64,000 nt of DNA, taken from assembly GCF_022267555.1 (NCBI RefSeq), contig NZ_CP073586.1, forward strand, positions 2,832,501-2,896,500. The letters run 5' to 3'. The DNA is from Proteiniphilum propionicum. Its GTDB lineage: Bacteria; Bacteroidota; Bacteroidia; Bacteroidales; Dysgonomonadaceae. Below are positions 8,355-16,637 of this stretch, piece by piece. Within the stretch, counting starts at the first letter, position 1. Each line of letters opens with the position of its first letter. The notes under the pieces are model-generated. The model had not been told where the DNA came from, made no database searches, and worked only from the letters and a program-made list of their open reading frames with translations. Position numbers and translations under genes: made by a program.

Positions 8355-9503
8355 CTATTCTGATTTCAATAATTCAGAAATATCCAACTGTTTGATTTTG
8401 CGTGAAGGAATCCATATTCCGATCCAAAGGAAAATCAGCATCAGAAATGCGGTTACTGCAATAGCAGGCAAAGTGAGTTTGGCGGTAAATGTTTCTACTC
8501 CAAAATAACGAATGGCAAAAAATACCACAAGGGCAAAAACAAAAGCTCCCATCAATATCACCAAGTTTTCGAGAAAAATGTAACCGATTAGCTGCGGTTT
8601 CGAACGCCCTAAGGCGTATCGAATACTCCATTCCTGTTTTCGGCGTTCGGAGGTAAACCAAATAACGGCCACAAACGAAAGCAACGCGACCAAAAGCATA
8701 AACACGCGCGATAATAGAAACTGAAGCAGAAACATATATGCATAGAGGTTTACGGCTAATTCTTTATCGGAAATGGTTTCATAAGAAATAATATAATTGT
8801 TGATGCCGTAAGCCGATGCCAACAGATTTTCGAGCGAACGGGAAAAAGCCGGTTCCTCTCCTGTTTTTGTGCGAATGGTAAAAGCACCGTCTGGCTTTTC
8901 GTAATAGAAGAAAGACGGCGAAAAATTACTTTGCTTACTTTGCCGGATAGAGTTGCATACTCCCACAATAGCATATTTATTATCTTCATATTCAAATGAT
9001 TTCCCTGTCACATTTTCTTCGTGGAAAAGAAGTTTCGCCATTTCGGGTGTAACCACTATACCATTAGAAATATGGTCGGACGGCCGCAACCAACGACCGT
9101 GTAACATCCTGATCCCCATCAAGTCTGCCATTTCTTCATCGCCACGTCGCGGATATGCCGAGAAAATGGTGTCGCTGTGTCCTTTTATGCTGATTCTGTT
9201 GTAATTGTAAATTAAATTGGGTGTTCCGAAAGACACTTTTTCCACGTAAGGTGATGCTTTCAACCGATTATACAACTCCACGTCCCGGATACTATCTGTT
9301 GCCTGATCTTTATTTTTGGTTCCGGCATATAGAATACCGATGTTGTCTAGTTCATACCCGCGGGGCAGGAAGTAATACTGCAGCCGCTGCATCATTCCGC
9401 CGATTGACAGGATGTTTACCAATACGGCTGCCGAAAGCAGTAGAAACGACAAAAGAGTTGTTACTTTGTTGCGGCTGATAATTCGCAGGATGTGTGAAAT
9501 CAT
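8355..9503 (-). CDS. MacB/FtsX-type ABC permease (pair 3, B type)
   Basis: An inner-membrane permease with one N-terminal helix (about residues 14-36), a large periplasmic MacB-type domain, and three C-terminal helices. I place the start at the ATG at 9503 (MISHILRIISRNK), not the longer open frame. GGAGA lies just upstream, and the ATG overlaps the stop of the preceding permease gene as ATGA, indicating translational coupling. The C-terminus has RRKQEWSIRYALGRSKPQLI, the cytosolic coupling segment of the family, and ends IPSRKIKQLDISELLKSE. It resembles the permeases at 10940-12187 and 16638-17837 in having LPRGYELDN after the first helix, which marks the B-type member of each pair. No ATPase accompanies this pair. 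Confidence 0.88.
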   Translation of the reverse strand: MISHILRIISRNKVTTLLSFLLLSAAVLVNILSIGGMMQRLQYYFLPRGYELDNIGILYAGTKNKDQATDSIRDVELYNRLKASPYVEKVSFGTPNLIYNYNRISIKGHSDTIFSAYPRRGDEEMADLMGIRMLHGRWLRPSDHISNGIVVTPEMAKLLFHEENVTGKSFEYEDNKYAIVGVCNSIRQSKQSNFSPSFFYYEKPDGAFTIRTKTGEEPAFSRSLENLLASAYGINNYIISYETISDKELAVNLYAYMFLLQFLLSRVFMLLVALLSFVAVIWFTSERRKQEWSIRYALGRSKPQLIGYIFLENLVILMGAFVFALVVFFAIRYFGVETFTAKLTLPAIAVTAFLMLIFLWIGIWIPSRKIKQLDISELLKSE

Positions 9504-10780
9504 AATTCGTCTCCTTTCAATAGGTTTAAAACAGATTGACGATTGACGCGTACGATGGGCAGTGCCACACTGGCGGCTAAAAATACCACGAGCGTGAGCA
9601 GCAAGTGCGACAGCATACGCCAAGTGAATGAGAGCCACGCGCCGCCTTCAAAATTACCGGCATCGGCTCCGCTGATAAAGACTACCGGATAGAGATACAC
9701 GGTCAAGTAAGCCAGAAAAACACCCAACACAATCCCGATTGAGATAATGACCGCGTTTTCGATAATCAGTTCGCCGTTAATTTCAAGTCTTCCCGCACCT
9801 ACCATCCGGCGGATACCTATCTCGGTGCTGCTTTCGTTGGCACGCGCAAAATTCAGGCACATCAGTGCCAGTAGCGGAACCAGTAACAACCCCAAAGTGG
9901 ACAGGTAGTTTCGCCAGATATCGGCTGCCGAAAATTGATATTTGTCCCGGTTTTTGTTTTTCCCGAAAAAATCGTTCATCCGGGTACTTATCATCGCCCG
10001 TGTTATTTTCATTTCGGGCTCCATTTCCTTGTTTAGTCCGGCAATGAGAGAGTTGTACTCCCGATGAATTTGGGCAAAATCCGACCGTTTGCGGGCAAGC
10101 GTTTGAACGAGATACAAGCCTTGTACTGCATTTTCGTCGTACGCCGAACTGTCGCCGTGAATTTTTCCGCCCCACGCCGTGTAAGGCATCCAAAATTCGC
10201 CAAAGGCATACGTGGACGAATAGGGTACATTTTCTACTACACCGCAAACGGTAAGCCGAAGTCCTTCTATTTCAATCTGCCTTCCAACAACCTGTGTCTC
10301 ATTACCAAAGAACCGTTTTCGCGATGTTTCGGAAATAACCACCAACGGCTTATTTTCGGCAACGTCTTTCTCGGAATAAGGCAACCCTTCCACGAAACGA
10401 AACTTCATAACGTCCCAATAAACGCCATCGGTAGCGCGAAACGGAATCCGGTTTATTCTTCCGTTCTCAAACACCTCCCAATAACGCACCCACGTGAAAA
10501 AAGATACCTTTTCGGGCGATTTCATCGCTTTCATCCTTTTACAGAGTTTTAATCCGGCAAAAATCGTTTGCGTGCGGTTATCGGGATACATTATTTCTAC
10601 GCTCGCAAGATATAAACTGCGATTCACAAACGGTTCATTCGGGTTGTTGGCGCCAATGCTGTCTATCCGAAGTTGTTGCTGCGCCACAAACATTACGGTA
10701 AGTGCTATGAGCACAATGTAGGCAATTACCAAAAATCGCTTTTGGAAGATACTTTTTAGAATGTGGTATAAGTTGTTCAT
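9500..10780 (-). CDS. MacB/FtsX-type ABC permease (pair 3, A type)
   Basis: An inner-membrane protein of 426 residues with the family layout: one N-terminal helix (about 15-33), a periplasmic domain with FVNRSLYLAS near the start and VDVMKF-like MacB segments, then three C-terminal helices. The cytosolic coupling segment is ESSTEIGIRRMVGAGRLEING, and the end is ALPIVRVNRQSVLNLLKGDEL. The NRS motif after the first helix is shared with the other A-type permeases at 12192 and 17849. Start at ATG 10780; the 20 bases upstream of that ATG are nearly identical to those upstream of the A-type gene at 13460. It overlaps the following B-type gene by 4 bp, so A and B members are probably made in equal amounts as a heterodimer (inference). 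Confidence 0.88.
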   Translation of the reverse strand: MNNLYHILKSIFQKRFLVIAYIVLIALTVMFVAQQQLRIDSIGANNPNEPFVNRSLYLASVEIMYPDNRTQTIFAGLKLCKRMKAMKSPEKVSFFTWVRYWEVFENGRINRIPFRATDGVYWDVMKFRFVEGLPYSEKDVAENKPLVVISETSRKRFFGNETQVVGRQIEIEGLRLTVCGVVENVPYSSTYAFGEFWMPYTAWGGKIHGDSSAYDENAVQGLYLVQTLARKRSDFAQIHREYNSLIAGLNKEMEPEMKITRAMISTRMNDFFGKNKNRDKYQFSAADIWRNYLSTLGLLLVPLLALMCLNFARANESSTEIGIRRMVGAGRLEINGELIIENAVIISIGIVLGVFLAYLTVYLYPVVFISGADAGNFEGGAWLSFTWRMLSHLLLTLVVFLAASVALPIVRVNRQSVLNLLKGDEL

Positions 10781-10810
10781 ATCGGGTGATGCGAATTCTA
10801 AATCGCATAA
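10778..10810. repeat. Leader repeat copy 1 upstream of A-type permease
   Basis: CATATCGGGTGATGCGA followed by a small imperfect dyad (TGCGAATTCTAAATCGCA). The same sequence recurs at 13458-13490. On the coding strand it reads TCGCATCACCCGAT directly before the ATG. Confidence 0.6.
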
Positions 10811-10939
10811 ATTTTATTTTTACTTTGTATCATATAAGGACGTTAAGACGTTGTAACAACTCTGCGGAAATTGCGGACTGTGAATGTTGTAACATTCGGT
10901 TGATGCTCTCTCCAAGTTGCCCAGTCTCCACGTCGTATA

Positions 10940-12187
10940 TTACTCCTCCCTCAACGCCTCCACCGGATGCACCCGCGATGCCCGGCGGGCGGGAATCAGG
11001 ACACCCAGCAGGATGATCCCGGCCATGATTGCGGCGGTAAAAAGCTGGGTGATCCAAAACCGGCTTCGGGTGTAGTCCATGGCATCGTTGAACGTGTAGG
11101 TCACATCCCAGAAAGCGAGATTGGCGCACACGATAAACGCGGGAATAAATGCCGACGCGAATACAATCATGCTCTCCAACAGGATGTAGTTCAACACCCC
11201 TTTGCGGCTTGCTCCCAACGCCATGCGCAGCCCGATTTCGGCGCGCCGCGATTCCATCCGGAACCAGAACGTCCCCAACATTCCCAGAAAGACGATAAAC
11301 AAAAAGAAAACGAGCAAGCCGGTAATGATGCGTACGTAGCTGCTGATCCCGCTATGGATATCTGCCACTTCGGAACGGAAATCGTAGGACATGAAGCCGA
11401 AAAGGTAGTAAGGACCGATATTGAGTTTGCTTTTCATATCGTCCGTAAACTGCCGGGCAAATCCGGGAACATCGGCTGCGGGGCTCACCCGAACGGCGAT
11501 GGCCGGAACGGAGTAGGCAAACCTTTTGTAATTGAGCGGGGTGTAAATGAGCGGTTCGTAACGTCCGTACCTGTCGTATTTCATCGGCGCCGATACGCCG
11601 GTTGCCCGATAGGTCAAATCGGGTTCGTAATAATCGCGGAACGTTTTGCCGATCACCGATGGCGAATGAAACAGCGAGTCCGCCAACTCGGGCGAGACCA
11701 CCGCTCCTTGCGGCGAGGTGGCGATATTCCAACCGGTAAAACCGCCGTCGCGCATCTTTACTTTAAAAACCTTGTCGTAGCCCTCGCTCACGTACCTGAT
11801 TTTGGCTCCGTAAGCGTTTTTTTCGTCCGCCGTATAACCCTGGAATATGGCGTTTTGACTGAAAATACTTGTGCCGGTATAATAAGCCGTTGCCTCCACG
11901 CCCGGATAGGCTTCCACCAGCTTTCTCACTTGCAGGAAAGGGTCTATCCAGTAATAATCGATGCTGTCGGTATTGTTTCTGTCGAACTGCCTTGTCTGGT
12001 GCGCCCCTAAGTTCAGCCGATAGACGTGTTCGGTGTTGACACCCATCGGCTCCAGGTTTTTGCGGATAACCACGTACATAAAATCCACGCAGTACCACAA
12101 CAAAACCGATACAACCCATATTTCGACGAATATCCAGAAATTTGATTTCCGGTTTTTCCAGATTTGTTTGAATGCTGATTTCCACAT
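10940..12187 (-). CDS. MacB/FtsX-type ABC permease (pair 2, B type)
   Basis: A 415-residue inner-membrane permease. It starts MWKSAFKQIWKNRKSNFWIF, with the first helix at about 19-40, the periplasmic domain to about 275, and three C-terminal helices. The coupling segment ESRRAEIGLRMALGASRKGV and the terminal IPARRASRVHPVEALREE are near copies of those in the B-type gene at 16638-17837. The gene is markedly richer in G and C than its neighbours, which is why several long antisense open frames appear here; I regard those as shadows. It lies 4 bp after its A-type partner (12192). Substrates cannot be told from sequence. Confidence 0.9.
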   Translation of the reverse strand: MWKSAFKQIWKNRKSNFWIFVEIWVVSVLLWYCVDFMYVVIRKNLEPMGVNTEHVYRLNLGAHQTRQFDRNNTDSIDYYWIDPFLQVRKLVEAYPGVEATAYYTGTSIFSQNAIFQGYTADEKNAYGAKIRYVSEGYDKVFKVKMRDGGFTGWNIATSPQGAVVSPELADSLFHSPSVIGKTFRDYYEPDLTYRATGVSAPMKYDRYGRYEPLIYTPLNYKRFAYSVPAIAVRVSPAADVPGFARQFTDDMKSKLNIGPYYLFGFMSYDFRSEVADIHSGISSYVRIITGLLVFFLFIVFLGMLGTFWFRMESRRAEIGLRMALGASRKGVLNYILLESMIVFASAFIPAFIVCANLAFWDVTYTFNDAMDYTRSRFWITQLFTAAIMAGIILLGVLIPARRASRVHPVEALREE

Positions 12188-12191
12188 ACGA

Positions 12192-13460
12192 TTATGCTCC
12201 TTTTATGGTTTCGATGATGGTTGTCCGCGATGCGTTCCACACGGGAACAATGGCCGACAACAGATTGATGAACAGACAGAACAGCAGCATCAGCACAAAC
12301 AGCCACGGGTTGAAAAAAGCCGACGCGGGCAGGCTGAAACTTTCCGAGGCGTTTACTGTCATCAGATCTGCCAGTAACCTGTTTTTGAACAGCGCTACCG
12401 CGGCGAAGGAGAGCAGCAGGCCGGCCACGCCGCCAACGAGCGTGAGCATCAGGTTCTCGAACAGTAACTGCCTGCCCACCTGCCCATTGCTTGCACCGTA
12501 CGCTTTGCGGACACCGATCTCTTCGTTCCGCTTTTTCATTTGCGTGGAGAGCAAGCCCGACATGTTGATCGCCGGGACAACGAGCAGGATAAGGATGAGA
12601 ATCACGATGATTCTTGCCGGATGGGCTATATTGTCGCCGAAAAAACTGGCTTGCGGATGGGAACTCATTTTCAACTCGAAAGTGAAGTCGCGCAAGCCGT
12701 CGTTCAGTTTCTTGATGTTTTCCTCTATCTCCGCCCGCAGTTTGCCGGGTGACACCCCCTTTTTGGCAAGAACCACCACCCGGCACATCCCGCGCAGCCC
12801 TTCGGAGTATTCCTGTCCCCAGTCCATGGAAAGCTTGTCGGCCACAATCCACACGTCGCTGTATGCCTTGTTGAACAGCGAGCTGACGGATTTTACCACG
12901 CCCACCACACGATGGTCGTTAAAGCCGATGGTGATGGTTTTACCCATCGCCTCGTCCACGCCGCCGAATAAACCCAGAGCGAGCTTATCGGTTATGACGG
13001 CCACTTTCGATTGGGCGTCGAATTGCTCGTCCGTCAACGGATTTCCCGCCAGGAAGTCGAACCTGAAAATCCGGAAATAGTCAGGGTCCACCGGACTGAC
13101 GATGCGCTTTTCGCGATTGGCGGGGCTTGTGCCCACAAAACCGACACCTTCGCCCTTGTTGACGATATAGCTCACGGTTTCGGCATTTTTCAGATTACCA
13201 AAAATCTTTTCCGCCACGCTTTTCGACATTCCCCTATTGGCGTTCGAACGGTCTTTGGTCAGATAAGAATAACCGTCGCCCGAATAGAATGTGCGGCTGC
13301 GGTTGATTTCAGGTGCCATATCCGCCGTGCGAAAAGCATAGACCATATACAGCGTCATCACGAAAGCGATGGTGAACGCCGTTGCCAATACCGAAATAAG
13401 GCTGAAAAGCGGATTGGATTTCCAGAGTTGGATAATTTGTTTGAAATATTGTTTTATCAT
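12192..13460 (-). CDS. MacB/FtsX-type ABC permease (pair 2, A type)
   Basis: An inner-membrane permease, 422 residues from the ATG at 13460 (MIKQYFKQIIQLWKSNPLFS). I choose this start over an upstream one seven codons earlier because MIKQYFKQ aligns with MIRQYFKQ of the A-type gene at 19165. The first helix is at about 16-38, the periplasmic domain contains APEINRSRTFYSG, and three helices follow. The coupling segment is KRNEEIGVRKAYGASNGQVG and the C-terminus VPVWNASRTTIIETIKGA. High G+C like its partner. The leader shares the TCGCATCACCCGAT sequence with the gene at 10780. Pair 2 may have been acquired separately from pairs 1 and 3 (inference from composition). Confidence 0.9.
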   Translation of the reverse strand: MIKQYFKQIIQLWKSNPLFSLISVLATAFTIAFVMTLYMVYAFRTADMAPEINRSRTFYSGDGYSYLTKDRSNANRGMSKSVAEKIFGNLKNAETVSYIVNKGEGVGFVGTSPANREKRIVSPVDPDYFRIFRFDFLAGNPLTDEQFDAQSKVAVITDKLALGLFGGVDEAMGKTITIGFNDHRVVGVVKSVSSLFNKAYSDVWIVADKLSMDWGQEYSEGLRGMCRVVVLAKKGVSPGKLRAEIEENIKKLNDGLRDFTFELKMSSHPQASFFGDNIAHPARIIVILILILLVVPAINMSGLLSTQMKKRNEEIGVRKAYGASNGQVGRQLLFENLMLTLVGGVAGLLLSFAAVALFKNRLLADLMTVNASESFSLPASAFFNPWLFVLMLLFCLFINLLSAIVPVWNASRTTIIETIKGA

Positions 13461-13490
13461 ATCGGGTGATGCGATTTCCAAATCGCGTTA
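13458..13490. repeat. Leader repeat copy 2 upstream of A-type permease
   Basis: CATATCGGGTGATGCGA followed by the better dyad GCGATTTCCAAATCGC (13471-13486), and a further GGGTGATGCG at 13497-13506. Matches copy 1 at 10778. Confidence 0.6.
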
Positions 13491-13693
13491 ATTTTGGGTG
13501 ATGCGAAATACCGTTCGGCCTTAGCCAATTCCGATTCGCCTTTTTATTGTTCGTATTTTATTTCTCACTTCATGATACGGCGATAGGGAATTGAAGTCAA
13601 CGTAGTTAAATCGCCGCTTCTCGTCATTCATTTGCGGGCCCGAAAATGTTTTATATTCATATTTTGAGTCCCCTCCGAAAAGTCTTTTTTGCC

Positions 13694-13742
13694 AAAAGCT
13701 TCTGTTATAATTGAAACTTTTGGTATATTTGCCGAAAGTTTC
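13694..13742 (+). promoter_or_regulatory. Promoter and evenly spaced operator-like repeats of the DUF4143 ATPase gene
   Basis: AAAAGCTTC (13694-13702), its near reverse GAAACTTTT (13713-13721) and GAAAGTTTC (13734-13742) occur about 20 bp apart. TATATTTG (13724-13731) sits between the last two as a -7 element. Copies 1 and 3 extend to a direct repeat that adds TGTTATAA after each. The even two-turn spacing suggests a bound dimeric repressor (inference). Confidence 0.5.
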
Positions 13743-13759
13743 TGTTATAAATTACAAAA

Positions 13760-14965
13760 ATGACAAAGAGATATATTTCACGTCCTTTATATTTAGAGAA
13801 AATCCGTCCCTTCGTCAATAAATCCCTTATAAAAGTTCTTGTGGGGCAACGCAGAACAGGGAAAAGCTATATGCTGCTGCAGCTTATGGACGAAGTGCGG
13901 AATGAAAACTCGCATATCATTTATATTGACAAAGAGCTTGAGGGATTTTCCCCGATTAATAACGACAAAGAACTATATAACTACGTTTTGTCTCAACTGA
14001 ATCCGCAAAAGGACAATTACTTGTTTGTTGACGAAATTCAAGAAATAAGCTCTTTTGAGCGTTGTTTGCGAAGCCTGCTCAATGAAGAGCGATGCGATAT
14101 ATATTGCACCGGGAGCAACGCAAACCTGCTTTCGGGCGAGCTGGCAACTCTCCTGTCCGGACGGTACATAGAATTTAAAATACACTCGCTGGGCTATACA
14201 GAATTTCTCAAATTCAACAACATAGAGAATAGCGATGAAAGTCTTACCCATTTTCTCACCTTGGGCGGAATGCCTTTTCTGGACAATTTTGACTTGCAAC
14301 AACAACCATCGTTTGAATACCTAAAGAACGTGTATTCTTCCATTTTGCTGAAAGACGTTGTAGCGCGCGAAAATATCCGCAATGTCGCTTTTCTCGAAAA
14401 CTTGGTAATTTACCTCATTGACAACGTGGGTAATCTGTTTTCGGCAGCCAATATCAGCAAATATCTCAAATCGCAAAAAATAAATATGCCCACACAAACC
14501 GTACTCAATTACCTGCGGGCCCTGAGCAACGCTTTTTTTGTGTACCCCACCCGGCGGATAGATATTAACGGATTGAAAGTGTTTGAGATTGGTGAGAAAT
14601 ACTATTTTGAAGATTTGGGCCTGCGAAACGCCATTCGCGGCTTTAATATGCAAAACGAAATTAACAAGTTGATGGAAAACGCCGTTTTTCTGCATCTTTT
14701 GCACCATGATTATTCTGTTTACGTGGGGAATACCCATGGCAAGGAGATTGATTTCGTGGCGCAACGCGGCAATGAGCGCATTTACATTCAGGTTGCTTAT
14801 ATGCTGTATGATGATGCCGCCGTCAGGCGCGAATTTGGCAACTTGATGGAAATAGCGGACCATTATCCCAAATATGTGGTAACAATGGATTCGCTGCCAA
14901 TGCAGTCGAGTTATAAGGGTATTCATCAAGTTCATTTGCGCACGTTTTTAAGCAACAAAATATAA
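13760..14965 (+). CDS. AAA-family ATPase with DUF4143 C-terminal domain
   Basis: A 401-residue cytosolic protein with Walker A GQRRTGKS (29-36) and Walker B YLFVDEIQE (88-96), then a helical C-terminal half with a PD-(D/E)XK-like tail (GKEIDFVAQRGNERIYIQVA) as in DUF4143 proteins. The biological role of this widespread bacterial and archaeal family is not established; some resemble mobile-element or defence ATPases. It is on the plus strand inside an otherwise minus-strand efflux operon, has its own promoter and three spaced half-sites, and ends 17 bp before the convergent DUF2807 gene. I read it as an independent mobile-like cargo gene that interrupts the operon. Confidence 0.88.
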   Translation: MTKRYISRPLYLEKIRPFVNKSLIKVLVGQRRTGKSYMLLQLMDEVRNENSHIIYIDKELEGFSPINNDKELYNYVLSQLNPQKDNYLFVDEIQEISSFERCLRSLLNEERCDIYCTGSNANLLSGELATLLSGRYIEFKIHSLGYTEFLKFNNIENSDESLTHFLTLGGMPFLDNFDLQQQPSFEYLKNVYSSILLKDVVARENIRNVAFLENLVIYLIDNVGNLFSAANISKYLKSQKINMPTQTVLNYLRALSNAFFVYPTRRIDINGLKVFEIGEKYYFEDLGLRNAIRGFNMQNEINKLMENAVFLHLLHHDYSVYVGNTHGKEIDFVAQRGNERIYIQVAYMLYDDAAVRREFGNLMEIADHYPKYVVTMDSLPMQSSYKGIHQVHLRTFLSNKI

Positions 14966-14981
14966 TTTTTGGCGCAGCAAC

Positions 14982-15824
14982 TTATTTTATTTTCAGCGAA
15001 CTGCTTCTATGAACCGTTTTGGTAACATTTTTCGGATTCCCATACACAACCACATCGCTTCCGCCGCTTACCGATACCTCGAGACTGTTTGTGACGCGAA
15101 TATTGCCATCAGCCGCTCCCGAAAAATCGGCTGTACAATTCTGCGCGTTAAACTCGGCTGCCGACACATCGCTTCCGCCACCGGCACTGATGTTAAGTTC
15201 TGCGGTTTTTCCCGTCAGCGTAACATCGCTGCCACCATTCGAAACAACCCGGCATTTTTGTGCATTTATGTTTGTGAAGTCCACATCACTGCCGCCGCTC
15301 ATATCGGCTTTCAGGTTTTGCATTGGCGATGAAAAAACGATTTCGGCATCGCTGCCGCCCGAAAAGTTTCCGGTAAAATTGTCGCAACTTAGCGTAAGGT
15401 TTTCCAAATCTGTCCCTCCGCTCATGGATAAATCAAAATCGTTTGTCTCCAACGGCGTTTCAAAACGAATATCCACGCCGCCCGACGCGGTTATTTTCTT
15501 CAAATCGGTAACGGTTACGTAAGCTTTTTGTGTTATGTTGCGCATATTGCGAAACGAGAATACATGGTTTTGGCTTTTATTGTAGATGTGTAACGTGCCG
15601 TTTTTCACTTCGATAACCGCACGGTCTAATATTTCTCGGCTCACTTCGGTAGTTACCGATTGGCGGTTGCCTTGCCGGATGATTATATCCCATCCGCCGG
15701 TTGCGCTGATGGACGAAAATGCCGCCACCCGACGGTTTTGTTTTACAACTCTGTTGCTTTGTGCCGATGTGCCTGCAATTGTTGTTGCAATAATTAATAA
15801 TGTAAGAAATATTTTTGTTCTCAT
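14982..15824 (-). CDS. DUF2807 head-GIN-domain secreted protein
   Basis: A 280-residue exported protein with signal peptide MRTKIFLTLLIIATTIAGTSA. The rest is a right-handed beta-helix-like DUF2807 (head GIN) domain in which a G-G-S/T-D-V/A motif recurs about every 20-22 residues (SGGVDI, SGGTDL, SGGSDA, SGGSDV, NGGSDV, GGGSDV, SGAADG, SGGSDV). The family is common in Bacteroidetes and annotated as putative autotransporter adhesin head, but its function is unknown. It follows the ATPase gene of the efflux operon by about 100 bp on the same strand and is convergent with the DUF4143 gene. A role in the efflux system is possible only by location. Confidence 0.85.
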   Translation of the reverse strand: MRTKIFLTLLIIATTIAGTSAQSNRVVKQNRRVAAFSSISATGGWDIIIRQGNRQSVTTEVSREILDRAVIEVKNGTLHIYNKSQNHVFSFRNMRNITQKAYVTVTDLKKITASGGVDIRFETPLETNDFDLSMSGGTDLENLTLSCDNFTGNFSGGSDAEIVFSSPMQNLKADMSGGSDVDFTNINAQKCRVVSNGGSDVTLTGKTAELNISAGGGSDVSAAEFNAQNCTADFSGAADGNIRVTNSLEVSVSGGSDVVVYGNPKNVTKTVHRSSSLKIK

Positions 15825-15923
15825 ATTTGTAAATGTTTAATATTTAAAGTTTAAGGTTCAAAGTTCAGGGTTTGAAGTTGAGCGGAAATCATATTCACGC
15901 CAAAACTCGCAACCCGAAACTTA

Positions 15924-16598
15924 TCAAGATATCTGCCTTCCGTCCAAGAACCGTATGGTGCGGCCGGTCTCCTTGGCTTTACTCTCGTCGTGGGTAACCA
16001 TCACGATGGTGCGCCCCTCTTCGCGGTTGAGCCGGTGCAGCAACTCCATCACCTCGGCACCCATTTTCGAGTCTAAGTTTCCGGTCGGCTCGTCGGCAAG
16101 AATGATGTGCGGATTGCCGATCACGGCGCGGGCTATGGCCACGCGCTGGCACTGTCCGCCCGACAGCTGGGTGGGAAAATGGCGCATCCGGTGCGAAAGG
16201 CCCACCTTTTCCAGCACCGTTTCGGCCAGCCGGCGCCGCTCGCGGGCGCCCACCTGACGGTATAGCAGCGGCAGTTCCACGTTGTCCAACACGTTGAGCG
16301 AGTTGATCAGGTGAAAGCTCTGGAACACGAACCCCAAGTTTTCGTTCCGGAATTTGGCCAGCGCCTTGTCTTTCATCGTTGCCGTCTCTTTCCCGGCGAT
16401 AATCACATTTCCGCTGGTGGGCGAATCCAACAGCCCCATCACATTGAGCAGGGTGGATTTTCCGCATCCCGACGGCCCCATTACGGCAAGAAACTCGCCT
16501 TTCTTCACTTCTAAGTTCACGTTTTCCAACGCCACGGTTTCAATTTCTTCGGTACGGTATATCTTATGTACCTGGTTGAGTTGAATCATTGTTTCCAT
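15924..16598 (-). CDS. ABC transporter ATPase, LolD/MacB type
   Basis: A 224-residue cytosolic ATP-binding subunit. Walker A GPSGCGKS (41-48), Q-loop VFQSFHL (91-97), signature LSGGQ (145-149, followed by CQRVAIARA), Walker B IILADEP (165-171) and D-loop NLD (174-176) are all intact. It is the only ATPase in the locus and lies directly downstream of permease pair 1 (39 bp after the B-type gene), so it probably powers all three permease pairs or is shared among them. The subfamily drives mechanotransmission in MacB- and LolCDE-type systems. Start at the ATG at 16598; an internal ATG three codons later (MIQLNQVHKIY) is equally plausible. Confidence 0.95.
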   Translation of the reverse strand: METMIQLNQVHKIYRTEEIETVALENVNLEVKKGEFLAVMGPSGCGKSTLLNVMGLLDSPTSGNVIIAGKETATMKDKALAKFRNENLGFVFQSFHLINSLNVLDNVELPLLYRQVGARERRRLAETVLEKVGLSHRMRHFPTQLSGGQCQRVAIARAVIGNPHIILADEPTGNLDSKMGAEVMELLHRLNREEGRTIVMVTHDESKAKETGRTIRFLDGRQIS

Positions 16599-16637
16599 AT
16601 TTGTTCCAATTATTAATTGCTCATTGTTAATTGTTAA

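Noticed and set aside
10967-12010. Plus-strand open frame of 347 codons opposite a permease gene
   Set aside because: It lies fully antisense to a permease with clear helices and motifs, and the high G+C of this stretch explains long open frames. The translation has no recognisable domain.
12013-12852. Minus-strand open frame of 279 codons in another frame of pair 2
   Set aside because: Overlaps two well-supported permease genes; Arg/Gly/Gln-rich shadow translation.
12172-13080. Plus-strand open frame of 302 codons opposite permease pair 2
   Set aside because: Antisense shadow with serine- and proline-rich sequence and no domain; same G+C effect.
13694-13753. Terminal repeats of a mobile element around the DUF4143 gene
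   Set aside because: The repeats all lie on one side of the gene, and no matching copy was seen after its stop, so they fit operators better than element ends.
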